Below are positions 44,801 through 52,950 of a stretch of DNA of 64,000 bases, piece by piece (the first letter of the stretch is position 1; every line of letters begins with the position of its first letter). The DNA lies in NCBI GenBank assembly GCA_016714015.1, contig JADJNZ010000001.1:248001-312000 (forward strand), in the 5' to 3' direction. The translations under genes and the position numbers were made by a program. The notes under the pieces were generated by a model. It was not told the origin of the DNA. It saw only the letters and a program-made list of their open reading frames with translations, and did no database searches. This DNA comes from Gemmatimonadota bacterium. Lineage in GTDB: Bacteria; Gemmatimonadota; Gemmatimonadetes; Gemmatimonadales; Gemmatimonadaceae.

Positions 44801-45505
44801 TTACGGACGGCCTTGCGGAATGCTGCTGATCATCTGGCGCATCAGACCGATCTCCGCGGTCTGCACTGCAACGACATCGTTGGCGAAGACCGAGACGTCC
44901 ACGTCCTGGCCGGCGCGCGGCGTCGCGAAGAGGTCCTTCACCATCATCAGGGCGCCCTCGTGGTGCTGGATCATGAGGACGAGGAAGGCGCGATCGAAGT
45001 CCGGTCCGTTCGCGCCGTCGAGCTGGGCGATCTGCTCGGGGGTGAGCATCCCCGGCATCATGACCGTGTGATACGAGGAGGTGTCCGGCACGAACTGCCC
45101 GTTGGCGCGGAGCCAGCCCTGCATCTGGTGGATCTCGGTGGTCTGCGACTGGTCGATCTTGATGGCGAAGCGCTGGAGGCGCGGATTGGCGCGGTGCGCC
45201 TCGGCCAGCCGCGACATGTAGATCGCCTGCGCGTGGTGCGCGATCATGCCCTGCATGAAGCGGACGTCGGCTTCGACGAACAGCGCGCCCGGGGGGATGG
45301 TGACCGGGGCGTCGAGGCCGGTCATCGTGTGCCCCGCGTGGCCGCCGGCCATGCTGGACATGTCGTGCGCGGCAGGGGCCGCGTCCGCGACGGGGGATGC
45401 CGCGGACTGCACGGTGGCGCGCGGGGCGCAGGCGAGGGCGAGCGCGGCGAAGAGGACTGCGGCCGTGGTGCGCGGCGCGGTGGGGCGGGAGATTCGCTGC
45501 AGCAT
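44801..45505 (-). CDS. DUF305 lipoprotein
   Basis: 234 residues from the ATG at 45505. Lipoprotein signal 'LFAALALACAP'. The DUF305 four-helix (ferritin-like) region carries 'MQGMIAHHAQAIYMSRLA' and 'MIQHHEGALMMVKDLF', His/Met-rich motifs seen in members linked to metal handling. It lies just before the LVIVD propeller gene. The frame continues upstream only as a shadow. Confidence 0.9.
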   Translation of the reverse strand: MLQRISRPTAPRTTAAVLFAALALACAPRATVQSAASPVADAAPAAHDMSSMAGGHAGHTMTGLDAPVTIPPGALFVEADVRFMQGMIAHHAQAIYMSRLAEAHRANPRLQRFAIKIDQSQTTEIHQMQGWLRANGQFVPDTSSYHTVMMPGMLTPEQIAQLDGANGPDFDRAFLVLMIQHHEGALMMVKDLFATPRAGQDVDVSVFANDVVAVQTAEIGLMRQMISSIPQGRP

Positions 45506-45573
45506 GAGAGGTCCGTAGGGCCGAGTGGCAACGGCCCGTCGAGGTGGGTCTCGAGAAGCTACAGCGTATCGCC

Positions 45574-46773
45574 CTACGGCGCCCGCCCGCGCAGGGCGCT
45601 CTCGGTGAACCCCTCCCACTCCCACGGCGTGACCGTGTTCGCGAACACGGCCTCCATGAGCGGACGGAACGCCCACGCCCCGTTGTCGCTGTTGGTGAGG
45701 ATCACGATGCAGTCCTTCCGCCGCGGGAAGCAGATCATGTAGGTCCGCGCCCCGTCGCCGTTGCCTTCCTTGAAGAAGGCAGGCCCGAACGGCGTCCGCG
45801 TGAGCAGGCCCCACCCGAGTCCATACGCGAGCCCCACGCGCTCGGTCTCGGCGCTGAACGGCGGATCATCCGGCAGCGGGAACTGGTGCGCGCCACGCAA
45901 CTGGATCTGCGGCTGCAGCATCTCCTCCATCGCGGCCTTGCCGAGCACGCGTCCGTCCATGAGCGCGATGCCGAAGCGCGCGAGGTCCTCGGCGCTCGAG
46001 GTCATCGAACCGGCGGCGCGCGCGTTGCGGCGCGTCTTGGCGAGGAACTGCCCTTCGGTGCCGAAGCGATCGGCCATGTCGGGCTCGAACTCGCTGCGGA
46101 ACGCGACGGCGGTGCGCGTGAGACCGAGGGGGCGGAAGAGGTCCGCGTCCATGAGCTCCGGCAGCGACTTGCCGAAGCGCTCCTCGAGGGCGAGCTGCAG
46201 GACGTTGAGTCCCTCGCCGGAGTAGCGGAAGGCGGTGCCGGGGTCGTGATGGAGATGCATCTGCGTGTCGGGCTCGAACATGGCGAAGTTGCCGAGCCCG
46301 GAGGTGAGCGAGAGGAGCATGCGCGGCGTGACTCGCGCCCAGCGCGGATCGGCGACGAGCGCGCGCGAGCGGTCGGCCCACTCCTCGTACGAGACGAGCG
46401 GCTGGCGCAGCATCGACGCGACGGGCTGGTCGAGATCGACGAGGCCCTTCTCAGAGAGCTGCACGACCCAGGTGCCGAAAGCGGCCTTGGTGATGGAGGC
46501 GGCCCAGGTGATGGACGTGCGTTCCATGGCGCGATCGGGGGCCTTGGTGCGCAGGCCGTAGGCGGCGCTCCAGGTGATGCGGCCGTCGTTGACGACGGCG
46601 ACCTGCATGCCGGTGATATCGTGCTCGGCGACCAACGCGCGCGCGATGGAGTCGGCGGTGGCGTGCGAGATGGTGGTGCCGTCGAGGCGGCGCAGCGAGG
46701 TGGCGGTTTGCGCGGTCAGCGGTGGTGCAACGACGGCGAGGGCCGAGAGGAGGAGCAGACCGGACCGCGACAT
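45574..46773 (-). CDS. Exported serine hydrolase, class C beta-lactamase family
   Basis: 399 residues with a signal peptide (LLLLSALAVVAPPLTAQ). The nucleophile motif is 'WAASITKAAFG' (SxxK, about residue 93), then 'RYSGEGLNVLQLALE' at the YxN position, with Ser-Gly rather than Ser-Asn. This family covers AmpC-like lactamases, esterases and D-alanyl peptidases. The YxN variation argues for an esterase or peptidase over a lactamase. It is single, with a repeat element downstream of its start. Confidence 0.88.
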   Translation of the reverse strand: MSRSGLLLLSALAVVAPPLTAQTATSLRRLDGTTISHATADSIARALVAEHDITGMQVAVVNDGRITWSAAYGLRTKAPDRAMERTSITWAASITKAAFGTWVVQLSEKGLVDLDQPVASMLRQPLVSYEEWADRSRALVADPRWARVTPRMLLSLTSGLGNFAMFEPDTQMHLHHDPGTAFRYSGEGLNVLQLALEERFGKSLPELMDADLFRPLGLTRTAVAFRSEFEPDMADRFGTEGQFLAKTRRNARAAGSMTSSAEDLARFGIALMDGRVLGKAAMEEMLQPQIQLRGAHQFPLPDDPPFSAETERVGLAYGLGWGLLTRTPFGPAFFKEGNGDGARTYMICFPRRKDCIVILTNSDNGAWAFRPLMEAVFANTVTPWEWEGFTESALRGRAP

Positions 46774-46847
46774 GGAAGCCTCGATGAGGGTATGGCTCCT
46801 CTACGCGGCTGGCGGGGGACGGTTTCGTTCGGTTGCCCTGAACCGCT

Positions 46848-46995
46848 CACCACAGAGAGCACAGAGGGCACAGAGAACGGCGGAGAACTGCCTTTGGGGG
46901 GGCTTAGCGGAGAGATCCGTCCTCCGAGTGCGTTCCCCTTGAGTCGTTGTCGTTCTCCGCCGTTCTCTGTGTGCTCTGTGTCCTCTGTGGTGAAC
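46848..46995. repeat. Dispersed CACAGAG palindrome, copy upstream-left of DoxX
   Basis: The left arm is 'CTCACCACAGAGAGCACAG' with 'AACGGCGGAGAACTGCC'. A loop contains GGGGGGGCTTAGCGGAGAG. The right arm is the inverse, ending 'GTGTCCTCTGTGGTGAAC'. It is nearly the same element as the one at 47477-47635, in the same order, with the DoxX gene between them. No coding content. Confidence 0.9.
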
Positions 46996-47000
46996 GCGGT

Positions 47001-47408
47001 TCAGTCGCGGGCGGACACGTCGCGCCGGGCCGTCGACGCGGTGAGGAGGAAGCACAGGAGGAGCAACACGCTGTACTCGGCGCCGCCGCTCTGATGTCCG
47101 ACGGTGAACCATCCGTTCGGCGCGTGCACGAGGATGATCCCCATGCAGTGCTCGAACGCGAAGGCGGCGGCGAGGGGGCGCACGAAGCGTCCGCTCGCCA
47201 GTGTCAGGCCGCCGACGATCTCGTTGATGGTGATGCCCCAGGCGACGAGGACCCCCATGGGCAGACCCTGCGCCGCGAGGAAGCCACCGAAGTCGTCGAC
47301 CGTGCCGACCGCCGCGCGCGTGGCGCCGTGCGCGGTCATGTAGAGGCCGAGCACCACGCGCAGCACGACGAGCCACTGCGCGGTCGAGAGGAAGGGGAAG
47401 TTGGTCAT
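47001..47408 (-). CDS. DoxX-family membrane protein
   Basis: 135 residues from the ATG at 47408, with AGGAG nine bases upstream. Four membrane helices: 'WLVVLRVVLGLYMTAHG', 'LPMGVLVAWGITINEIVGG', 'PLAAAFAFEHCMGIILV' and 'SVLLLLCFLLTAS'. DoxX-type proteins are small quinone- or redox-linked membrane proteins, often of unknown role. The gene is bracketed by two near-identical repeat elements, so it could have moved or been exchanged with them. Confidence 0.83.
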   Translation of the reverse strand: MTNFPFLSTAQWLVVLRVVLGLYMTAHGATRAAVGTVDDFGGFLAAQGLPMGVLVAWGITINEIVGGLTLASGRFVRPLAAAFAFEHCMGIILVHAPNGWFTVGHQSGGAEYSVLLLLCFLLTASTARRDVSARD

Positions 47409-47476
47409 CGTCGGGCTACTCCTCATTCATGGTGGAACGATCTCTCACCGGCTGCCGTGTAGCGGAGGAGGAACCG

Positions 47477-47635
47477 CTCACCACAGAGAGCACAGAGGGC
47501 ACAGAGAACGGCGGAGAACTGCCTTTCTTGGGGGGGCTTGGCGGAGAGATCGGTCCTCCAAGCGCCTTCCCCACAAGTCGTTGTAGTTCTCCGCTCTTCT
47601 CTGTGTACTCTGTGCCCTCTGTGGTGAACGCCGTT
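47477..47635. repeat. Dispersed CACAGAG palindrome, copy right of DoxX
   Basis: Same structure as 46848-46995: 'CTCACCACAGAGAGCACAG', then 'AACGGCGGAGAACTGCC', a loop with GGGGGGGCTTGGCGGAGAG, then the inverted arm ending 'GTGCCCTCTGTGGTGAAC'. The two copies differ at scattered positions (for example GCTTAGC versus GCTTGGC) but align over about 150 bp. Confidence 0.9.
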
Positions 47636-47638
47636 CCC

Positions 47639-47860
47639 TCACCGGTCCGTGCGGCTCACCTGCAGCGCGCCCGACGGACAGCGCGCGACCTGCGCCGCGA
47701 CCTCGTCCGGCGATGCCGCCTCGGCGTGGATCCATCGCTTGCGTCGCACGTCGAACACCGCAGGCAGGCCGCGCACGCAGGCGCCGGCGTGGATGCAGAT
47801 GCCCGGATCGAACGTCACGGTGATGCCCGGCGCTTCGTACGTCTGCAGACGCGAACTCAT
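47639..47860 (-). CDS. Small divergent 4Fe-4S ferredoxin-like protein
   Basis: 73 residues, ATG start with GGAGGAG just upstream. The sequence 'ITVTFDPGICIHAGACVRGL' and 'VARCPSGALQV' matches the mono-cluster Fer4_19 family, with three to four cluster Cys in C-x5-C and C-P arrangement. It probably binds one [4Fe-4S] cluster as a small electron carrier. No redox partner is adjacent. Confidence 0.85.
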   Translation of the reverse strand: MSSRLQTYEAPGITVTFDPGICIHAGACVRGLPAVFDVRRKRWIHAEAASPDEVAAQVARCPSGALQVSRTDR

Positions 47861-47994
47861 GTGCTCCTCCGGCCGACACGGCCTGCGAATCGTCCCGGTA
47901 ATGATGTCGGCCGTTCCGCGCGACGGCCACTGGCGCGCGTGATGCGCACGCGTCTCGCCGGGTAGAATTGATGCGAGACCACCACGAGGATGTC

Positions 47995-48573
47995 ATGGGG
48001 ACGAACCGTTCGTCACACGCGATCGCCTGCATCATCGCCGCGCTGCTGCCGCTCGCCGGCGCCCGCGCGCAGGCCTTCGAGATCGCCATCGGCCCGGCAC
48101 TGCGTCAGCTCGACGTGCCGTCGTTCTACGGCACGTCCACGGCGTGGGATGCGAAGGCCGTGCGCGCGACATGGACGGGTCGTATCAGCCCGCGCACGCG
48201 GCTGGTGCTCGGCGCCGGCGCGCTCGGTGGTCCGTCGATCGTCGAGGAGATCGCCATCCCCAGCTTCGCGCCGTGCCTGCCGACCTCGAATTGCCCGCCC
48301 CCGATCCGCCACACCGTGCTCAGCGGCTCGCTCGTGCACGCGCAACTCGGGCTCGGCTTCGAGGAGGGATGGTTCGCCGTCAGCGGCGGCGCGTTGGTCG
48401 CCCGTTCGTCCGACGGGGACGAGCGCAGCGGCGTGGGCTCCTACGCGGACCTGCGGCTGCGGCCGTTCGCGCGCGCGCGGGCGATCAGCATCGGCGCGTT
48501 CGCGATGCGCGTCTCACCGTCGCCGGGCGGACAGCGCGGCGTGGTGATGCCGAGCCTCGGCATCCGCTTCTAG
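47995..48573 (+). CDS. Exported protein, likely small outer-membrane barrel
   Basis: 192 residues from the ATG at 47995, with GAGGA five bases upstream; an earlier in-frame ATG at 47968 is less likely. Signal peptide 'ACIIAALLPLAGARAQA'. The mature part alternates strands ('FEIAIGPALRQLDVP', 'RLVLGAGALGGPSIV', 'VHAQLGLGFEEGWFAVSGGA') and ends 'MPSLGIRF' with a terminal Phe. It has one Cys pair. Unknown function; convergent with the amidohydrolase that follows. Confidence 0.65.
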   Translation: MGTNRSSHAIACIIAALLPLAGARAQAFEIAIGPALRQLDVPSFYGTSTAWDAKAVRATWTGRISPRTRLVLGAGALGGPSIVEEIAIPSFAPCLPTSNCPPPIRHTVLSGSLVHAQLGLGFEEGWFAVSGGALVARSSDGDERSGVGSYADLRLRPFARARAISIGAFAMRVSPSPGGQRGVVMPSLGIRF

Positions 48574-48586
48574 GCACGCGCGCCGC

Positions 48587-50347
48587 TCAGCGCTGGAACG
48601 TCACGCGCCCGCGGGAGAGCGTGAGCAGCACCGCCCCGCGCCGCAGCGCCGGCCCGTCCGCGCGGAACGGATCGACATCCATCACCGTCAGGTCGGCGCG
48701 CTTCCCCACCCTGATGGTGCCGGCGTCGTCCTCGTCGAATCCCGCCTCGGCGCTCCAGACGGTGTAGCCGCGCACCGCCTCCTCCGGCGTGAGGCGCTGC
48801 GCCGGATACCAGCCGCCCGCGGGCGCGCCGGTCGTGTCCTGTCGCGTGATCGCCGAGTGCAGTCCATAGAACGGGCTCCAATCGGAGCCGGGCAGGTCCG
48901 ACGAGAGGACGAGCGCGGCGCCCGCCACGCGCAGCGTGCGCCAGGCATACGCGCCGGTGATGCGCGCCGAGCCCACGCGCGTCTCCGCCCATCCCTTGTC
49001 CTCCACCGCGTGCGGCGGCTGCATGGAGGCGACGACGCCGAGCGCCGCGAAGCGCGCGATGTCCGGCGGCGACACCACCTGCGCGTGCTCCACGCGATGG
49101 CGCAGGCCGCGCGCCTTGGGGGCGGCGGTCATCACCGAGTCGATGAAGTCGAGCGTGGCGCGATTGCCCGCATCGCCGATCGCGTGGATGCCCACCTGGA
49201 AGCCGGCGCTCATCGCGTCGGCGACGAGCGCGCGGTCGAAGCCATAGGCGCCGCCGCTCACGCCGCGATGTCCGGGACGGTCCGAGTAGTCGGCGAGCAA
49301 CTGCGCGCCGCGGGAGCCGAGCGCGCCGTCGTAGTACGCCTTGACCGACCGCACGCTGAGCATGCCGTTGGCGGAGGTGAACGGTCCGCGCGCGATCCAA
49401 CTACGGATGAGCGCCGAGTCACGCGCGCTGAGCATCGCGTACACGCGCAGTGGCAGCGAGTCGCGCTCGGCGAGCCGCTCGAAGCTCTCCATCACGTCCG
49501 GTGCGACGCCCGCCTCGTGCACGCCGGTGTAGCCGGCGGCGGCCATCACGCGGAGGGCGCGCAGCACCTGCGCATCGCGCTGCGCGGGCGCGGGGATCGG
49601 GATGGCCGCGTCGAGCAGCTCGACCCCGCGATTGAGCACGAGTCCCGTGGGTTCGCCATTCGCATCCTTGCGGATCTCGCCGCCCGTCGGCGGGACGGTC
49701 TCGCGCGTGATGCCCGCCGCGGTGAGCGCGCGCTCGTTCGCCCATGAGGCGAAGCCGTGCAGGCTGCGAAGGATCACGGGGTGGTCGGGGACACGCGCGC
49801 TCAGGAGACGCTTGTCGGGATAGCGGTTGGCCCAGGCGCCCTCGTCCCAGCCGTAGCCGAGGATCCACTCGCCCTTGGGCGTCTCGGCGGCGCGCGCGAC
49901 GATGCGTTCGACCGCCTCGGCCTCGGTCTCGATGCCGGTGAGGTTCACGCGATCGAGCGACTGCCCGAGCTCGGCGACATGCGTGTGCGCATCGACGAGA
50001 CCCGGGAGGAGGACGCCGCCCTCGAGGTCGATGACCCGGGTCTCGGGTCCCTTGCGGGCGAGCGCGGCGGAGTCGGAGCCGACGAAGACGATGCGTCCCT
50101 CGCGCACGGCGACGGCGGAGGCGTCGTGATGCCAGCCGTTGATGGAGTCGTACGGCGCCTGGGCGGAGGGGCGGCCGTCGGTCGCGGGCTCGCTCCAGGC
50201 GAGGGTGTAGACCCGCGCGTTGTGCAGGATCAGATCGGGGGCGGGGGCGCTGCCGGTGCCGACACCGGTGGTGCAGGCGGCGAGCGAGAGGAGGAGCGCG
50301 GGAAGGATTCGCGCGCGGAGGTGGCGCAGCGGCGTGGTGGCGATCAT
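48587..50347 (-). CDS. Exported amidohydrolase (YtcJ/Amidohydrolase_3 family)
   Basis: 586 residues from the ATG at 50347. A lipoprotein signal is clear ('LLLSLAACTTG'). Metal-site motifs: 'GLVDAHTHVAELG' (HxH), 'VKAYYDGALGSRGA', 'GIHAIGDAGNRATLDF', 'HRVEHAQVV' and 'SSDLPGSDWSPF'. Such metal-dependent amidohydrolases cleave N-substituted amides or formamides; the substrate cannot be told from sequence. It is lipid-anchored outside the cytoplasm. Confidence 0.9.
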   Translation of the reverse strand: MIATTPLRHLRARILPALLLSLAACTTGVGTGSAPAPDLILHNARVYTLAWSEPATDGRPSAQAPYDSINGWHHDASAVAVREGRIVFVGSDSAALARKGPETRVIDLEGGVLLPGLVDAHTHVAELGQSLDRVNLTGIETEAEAVERIVARAAETPKGEWILGYGWDEGAWANRYPDKRLLSARVPDHPVILRSLHGFASWANERALTAAGITRETVPPTGGEIRKDANGEPTGLVLNRGVELLDAAIPIPAPAQRDAQVLRALRVMAAAGYTGVHEAGVAPDVMESFERLAERDSLPLRVYAMLSARDSALIRSWIARGPFTSANGMLSVRSVKAYYDGALGSRGAQLLADYSDRPGHRGVSGGAYGFDRALVADAMSAGFQVGIHAIGDAGNRATLDFIDSVMTAAPKARGLRHRVEHAQVVSPPDIARFAALGVVASMQPPHAVEDKGWAETRVGSARITGAYAWRTLRVAGAALVLSSDLPGSDWSPFYGLHSAITRQDTTGAPAGGWYPAQRLTPEEAVRGYTVWSAEAGFDEDDAGTIRVGKRADLTVMDVDPFRADGPALRRGAVLLTLSRGRVTFQR

Positions 50348-50379
50348 GCGGAGAAGGTACGGATTCCGCGGGCGACTCG

Positions 50380-50829
50380 TCACCAGCCGCCGTGGCAGAT
50401 CGCGCAGTCGTTGTAGGCGTCGATGCCGAAGACGAGACCGACGAGCAACAGGACCGTCCACATCGTCTCCTGCTCCTTCAGGTCCCGGACGCTCCGCACC
50501 TCGAGCGACTGCACCTCGTCGAGCGGGATCGCGACACGCACGGGCGGCACCTTCGGCCAGTGCGCGGGCCGGTTCTCCGGCACACCGGGCGTGACGTACA
50601 CCAGGGTGTCGGACTCGATTCGCGCCTCGCGGGCGACGAAGGTCTCGCCGTCGGTGCGCACCACGCGCACCTCGGCGCCGACCAGTACCGATGGTTCAGG
50701 TCGCGGTTCGAGCCGAACGGCGTTCCACGGGACACTGCACGCCATCGCGTGCGACGCGACCAGGAGGAGCAGCGGGATCCGCAGGAGACCACGGCGCACT
50801 GGATCAGCCTCCGCAGAGGGATGCCCCAT
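50380..50829 (-). CDS. Small lipoprotein-like hypothetical protein
   Basis: 149 residues. A signal with lipobox-like 'LLLLVASHAMACS' near residue 30 is followed by a beta-rich domain ('VLVGAEVRVVRTDGETFVA', 'VAIPLDEVQSLEVRSV') and a C-terminal hydrophobic segment (WTVLLLVGLVFGIDA) before a Cys-containing end. The family is unknown. Upstream (50830-50958) I see no gene. Confidence 0.6.
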   Translation of the reverse strand: MGHPSAEADPVRRGLLRIPLLLLVASHAMACSVPWNAVRLEPRPEPSVLVGAEVRVVRTDGETFVAREARIESDTLVYVTPGVPENRPAHWPKVPPVRVAIPLDEVQSLEVRSVRDLKEQETMWTVLLLVGLVFGIDAYNDCAICHGGW

Positions 50830-50958
50830 GATGGTGTCGGCGGCGCGCGGTCGCAGTAGGTGAACCGCTGTGCGGGTGTGGTGGCAGTCCGCCGCGGGAA
50901 TCGCCTTCGTCCGTCGAGCGAGAGCGACGGCACCTGTGCGCCTCGCCGGCGAGGCGAC

Positions 50959-51525
50959 TCATCGCGCGGCCCGCCGGCGGAAATCCGCCGCCTTCGCCTT
51001 GTTCCCGCAGGCAGACATCGAACACCATCGACGGTCCCCCTTCCTCGACGCGTCGATGAAGAGGATCGCGCAGTGCTCGCCGTCGCACTGCCGGATACGC
51101 GGCGCGGACTGGCCGCCAAGGAGTTCCACACCGAGGCGCGCGAGCGTGGCGACCATCGCGTCGGCGGTCCCGTCGAGTCGAACCGTCCCGTCCGGCGTGA
51201 GCACCGGCGCGGCTGGCTCGCGTCGCGCGATCCGGTTGAGCTCCTGCCGCTCGGTGGCGGGGAGCGCGCGCCGTTCGCGCCTCGCGATCGCGAGCCGGTA
51301 GAGCACCTCCCGCAGTGTGCGCGCCCGCTCGAGCGCGGCGACTGTGACGTCGGGAGTTCGCGCCGCGAAGCCGGCGGCGACGAGCCAGCGGGCGAGATCG
51401 GCCGGCGTGGCCAGCAGCTCCTGCTGGCGGTCGCGCAGCCGGCCGGTGAGTGTCGCGGTGAGGTCGAGCGCCGGGTGTCCGCCGCGGAAGCGGAAGCCGT
51501 CGCGGAGCTCGGCGTCCATGGCCAT
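50959..51525 (-). CDS. CGNR zinc-finger (ABATE-domain) regulator
   Basis: 188 residues from the ATG at 51525. The N-terminal ABATE-like domain starts 'RFRGGHPALDLTATL'. The C-terminal zinc finger reads 'IRQCDGEHCAILFIDASRKG' then 'RRWCSMSACGNKAKA', with four Cys and the CGN core of the family. These are probable stress-type transcription regulators. It is divergent from the lipocalin-like gene at 51637, and the shared gap holds two palindromes that may be its operators. Confidence 0.9.
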   Translation of the reverse strand: MAMDAELRDGFRFRGGHPALDLTATLTGRLRDRQQELLATPADLARWLVAAGFAARTPDVTVAALERARTLREVLYRLAIARRERRALPATERQELNRIARREPAAPVLTPDGTVRLDGTADAMVATLARLGVELLGGQSAPRIRQCDGEHCAILFIDASRKGDRRWCSMSACGNKAKAADFRRRAAR

Positions 51526-51549
51526 GGAGAGTGATCCTCGGATGGTGCG

Positions 51550-51567
51550 TAACCTGCTTGACAGGTT
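51550..51567. promoter_or_regulatory. Operator-like inverted repeat 1
   Basis: TAACCTGCTTGACAGGTT, with arms AACCTG/CAGGTT around five bases. It lies in the 111-bp gap between the divergent CGNR regulator and lipocalin-like genes and shares its sequence with a second site at 51592. Confidence 0.65.
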
Positions 51568-51591
51568 GCGCGCGTCGGGTATGTTCAAAGT

Positions 51592-51610
51592 TAACCTGCT
51601 GGACCGGTTA
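51592..51610. promoter_or_regulatory. Operator-like inverted repeat 2
   Basis: TAACCTGCTGGACCGGTTA, with arms TAACC/GGTTA. It starts exactly 42 bp from the first copy, about four helical turns, so a bound protein would sit on the same DNA face at both sites. It ends 26 bp before the lipocalin-like start codon. Confidence 0.65.
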
Positions 51611-51636
51611 TCACCATCTTCGCGGCGGCGCGCATC

Positions 51637-52188
51637 ATGTCCTCCCTTCTCTCCCTTGCTGCCGGCGCCGTGTTCCTCCTCGCGGCGAGTGCGTTCCCCT
51701 TCGCGGCCGTCGTCCCTGGCCTCCCACCCGCGGACACGCCCGCGGGCGGGCATCCGCTCGCCGGCACGTGGGAACTCGTCGCGGCCGACGATGTCCTGCC
51801 CGACGGGACTCGAGTGCCGGCCTATGGTGCCGCGCCGAAGGGGCTCCTGATCGTCGATGCGCAGGGGCGCTATTCGCTGCAGCTCTTCCGGACCGACCGG
51901 GCACGTTTCGCAGCCGGCGATAAGCGAAAGGGCACGCCCGCCGAGTTCGAGGCGGCGGTGCTCGGGATGAGTTCGCACGTGGGGTGGATCACGGTCGACG
52001 CCGCCGCTGAGGTGCTCACCTTCCACATCTCGCTCGCCGCCTTCCCCAACTGGGAGGGGACCGAACAGCGGCGTCGCTACGAGCTCGTGAACGGCGTGCT
52101 CACGTATCGTCTGCCAGCACAGGCGGGGAGCAGCAGCAACATCCCGCTCACATCGTGGCGACGGGTGGAGGACGGCTATCGGCCGTGA
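51637..52188 (+). CDS. Exported lipocalin-like domain protein
   Basis: 183 residues with a signal peptide ('AAGAVFLLAASAFPFAA'). The domain begins 'LAGTWELVAADDVLPDG' and continues 'GLLIVDAQGRYSLQLFR', 'YELVNGVLTYRLPA', as in lipocalin-like (DUF1348/Lipocalin_5-type) proteins that bind small hydrophobic ligands. Divergent from the CGNR regulator, which may control it through the two palindromes upstream. It converges with the next gene, with a 13-bp overlap of the ends. Confidence 0.75.
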   Translation: MSSLLSLAAGAVFLLAASAFPFAAVVPGLPPADTPAGGHPLAGTWELVAADDVLPDGTRVPAYGAAPKGLLIVDAQGRYSLQLFRTDRARFAAGDKRKGTPAEFEAAVLGMSSHVGWITVDAAAEVLTFHISLAAFPNWEGTEQRRRYELVNGVLTYRLPAQAGSSSNIPLTSWRRVEDGYRP

Positions 52189-52937
52189 GCGGCAGGAACG
52201 GGGCCCGTCCGCGAGGATGGCGAATCGCTACGTGAGCGCCGGCCTGCCGGGAACGTGTACGTCATCCCGACCCCGCCGTACACGGCCCATTCCGGACCGA
52301 AGCGTCGCGCGTTCTGCCCCACGCGATGGTCCCCATGGCCGCGCCCGACGACGAGCGAGAGCGACGGCACGAGTGCACTGCGCCGGCGCGGCGTGAGCAG
52401 GCCGATGGAGTTGGAGAGGCCGACGAAGGTGCCGGCGGTGAATTCATCCTTCCGTCCGGTCATCGCGACGATCGCGGGATTCCAGGTGATGATCTGGCCC
52501 GAGGCGAGCCAGTGATCGACGCGCGCGTACGCCTGGACCTCGGTCCATCCCCCGATGCTCGTGGCGACGCGGGCGCCGAGTCCGCGGGGGGACTCGCCGG
52601 ATCGCTGCTGCTGGTAGTAGTCGAGGTACGGGAGGATGCGTCCGTCGGCGGCGCTGAGTCCGGCGCCGAGTGCGCGGCCGGCGGGGCGGCCGTCGGAGAT
52701 CCAGCCGTAGGTCATGCCGACGCTGCCGCCGACGAGGAGTTCGCTGCACTCGAAGAGCGGCTTGGAGAGGACGCAGCGCGAGGTGCCGCCGGGGGCGAAG
52801 GCGACGGAGTTGGAGAGTTCGACGGTGGGGCCGGGGCGCGTCTCGGCTGAACGTGCGGCGGGCAGGGAGATGCAGGCGGTGCAGGCGAGGGCGACGATGA
52901 GACTCGGCATTGAAGCGGCAACGCGAGCGCGTCGCAT
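52176..52937 (-). CDS. Exported hypothetical protein, possibly barrel-type
   Basis: 253 residues from the ATG at 52937. The signal region 'MPSLIVALACTACISLPAA' could be a lipoprotein signal. The mature part is Gly/Ser-rich with strand-like segments ('ELLVGGSVGMTYGWISD', 'GGWTEVQAYARVDHWLAS', 'LVPSLSLVVGRGHGDHRVG', 'WAVYGGVGMTYTFPAG') as in outer-membrane barrels. Unknown function. The gene following on the same strand is a membrane protein 13 bp upstream. Confidence 0.6.
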   Translation of the reverse strand: MRRARVAASMPSLIVALACTACISLPAARSAETRPGPTVELSNSVAFAPGGTSRCVLSKPLFECSELLVGGSVGMTYGWISDGRPAGRALGAGLSAADGRILPYLDYYQQQRSGESPRGLGARVATSIGGWTEVQAYARVDHWLASGQIITWNPAIVAMTGRKDEFTAGTFVGLSNSIGLLTPRRRSALVPSLSLVVGRGHGDHRVGQNARRFGPEWAVYGGVGMTYTFPAGRRSRSDSPSSRTGPVPAAHGR

Positions 52938-52950
52938 GGGGCCCCTCACC

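Noticed and set aside
45574..46773. Antibiotic-resistance beta-lactamase
   Set aside because: SxxK is present, but the YxN motif reads YSG and the family is broad. An esterase or peptidase role is at least as likely.
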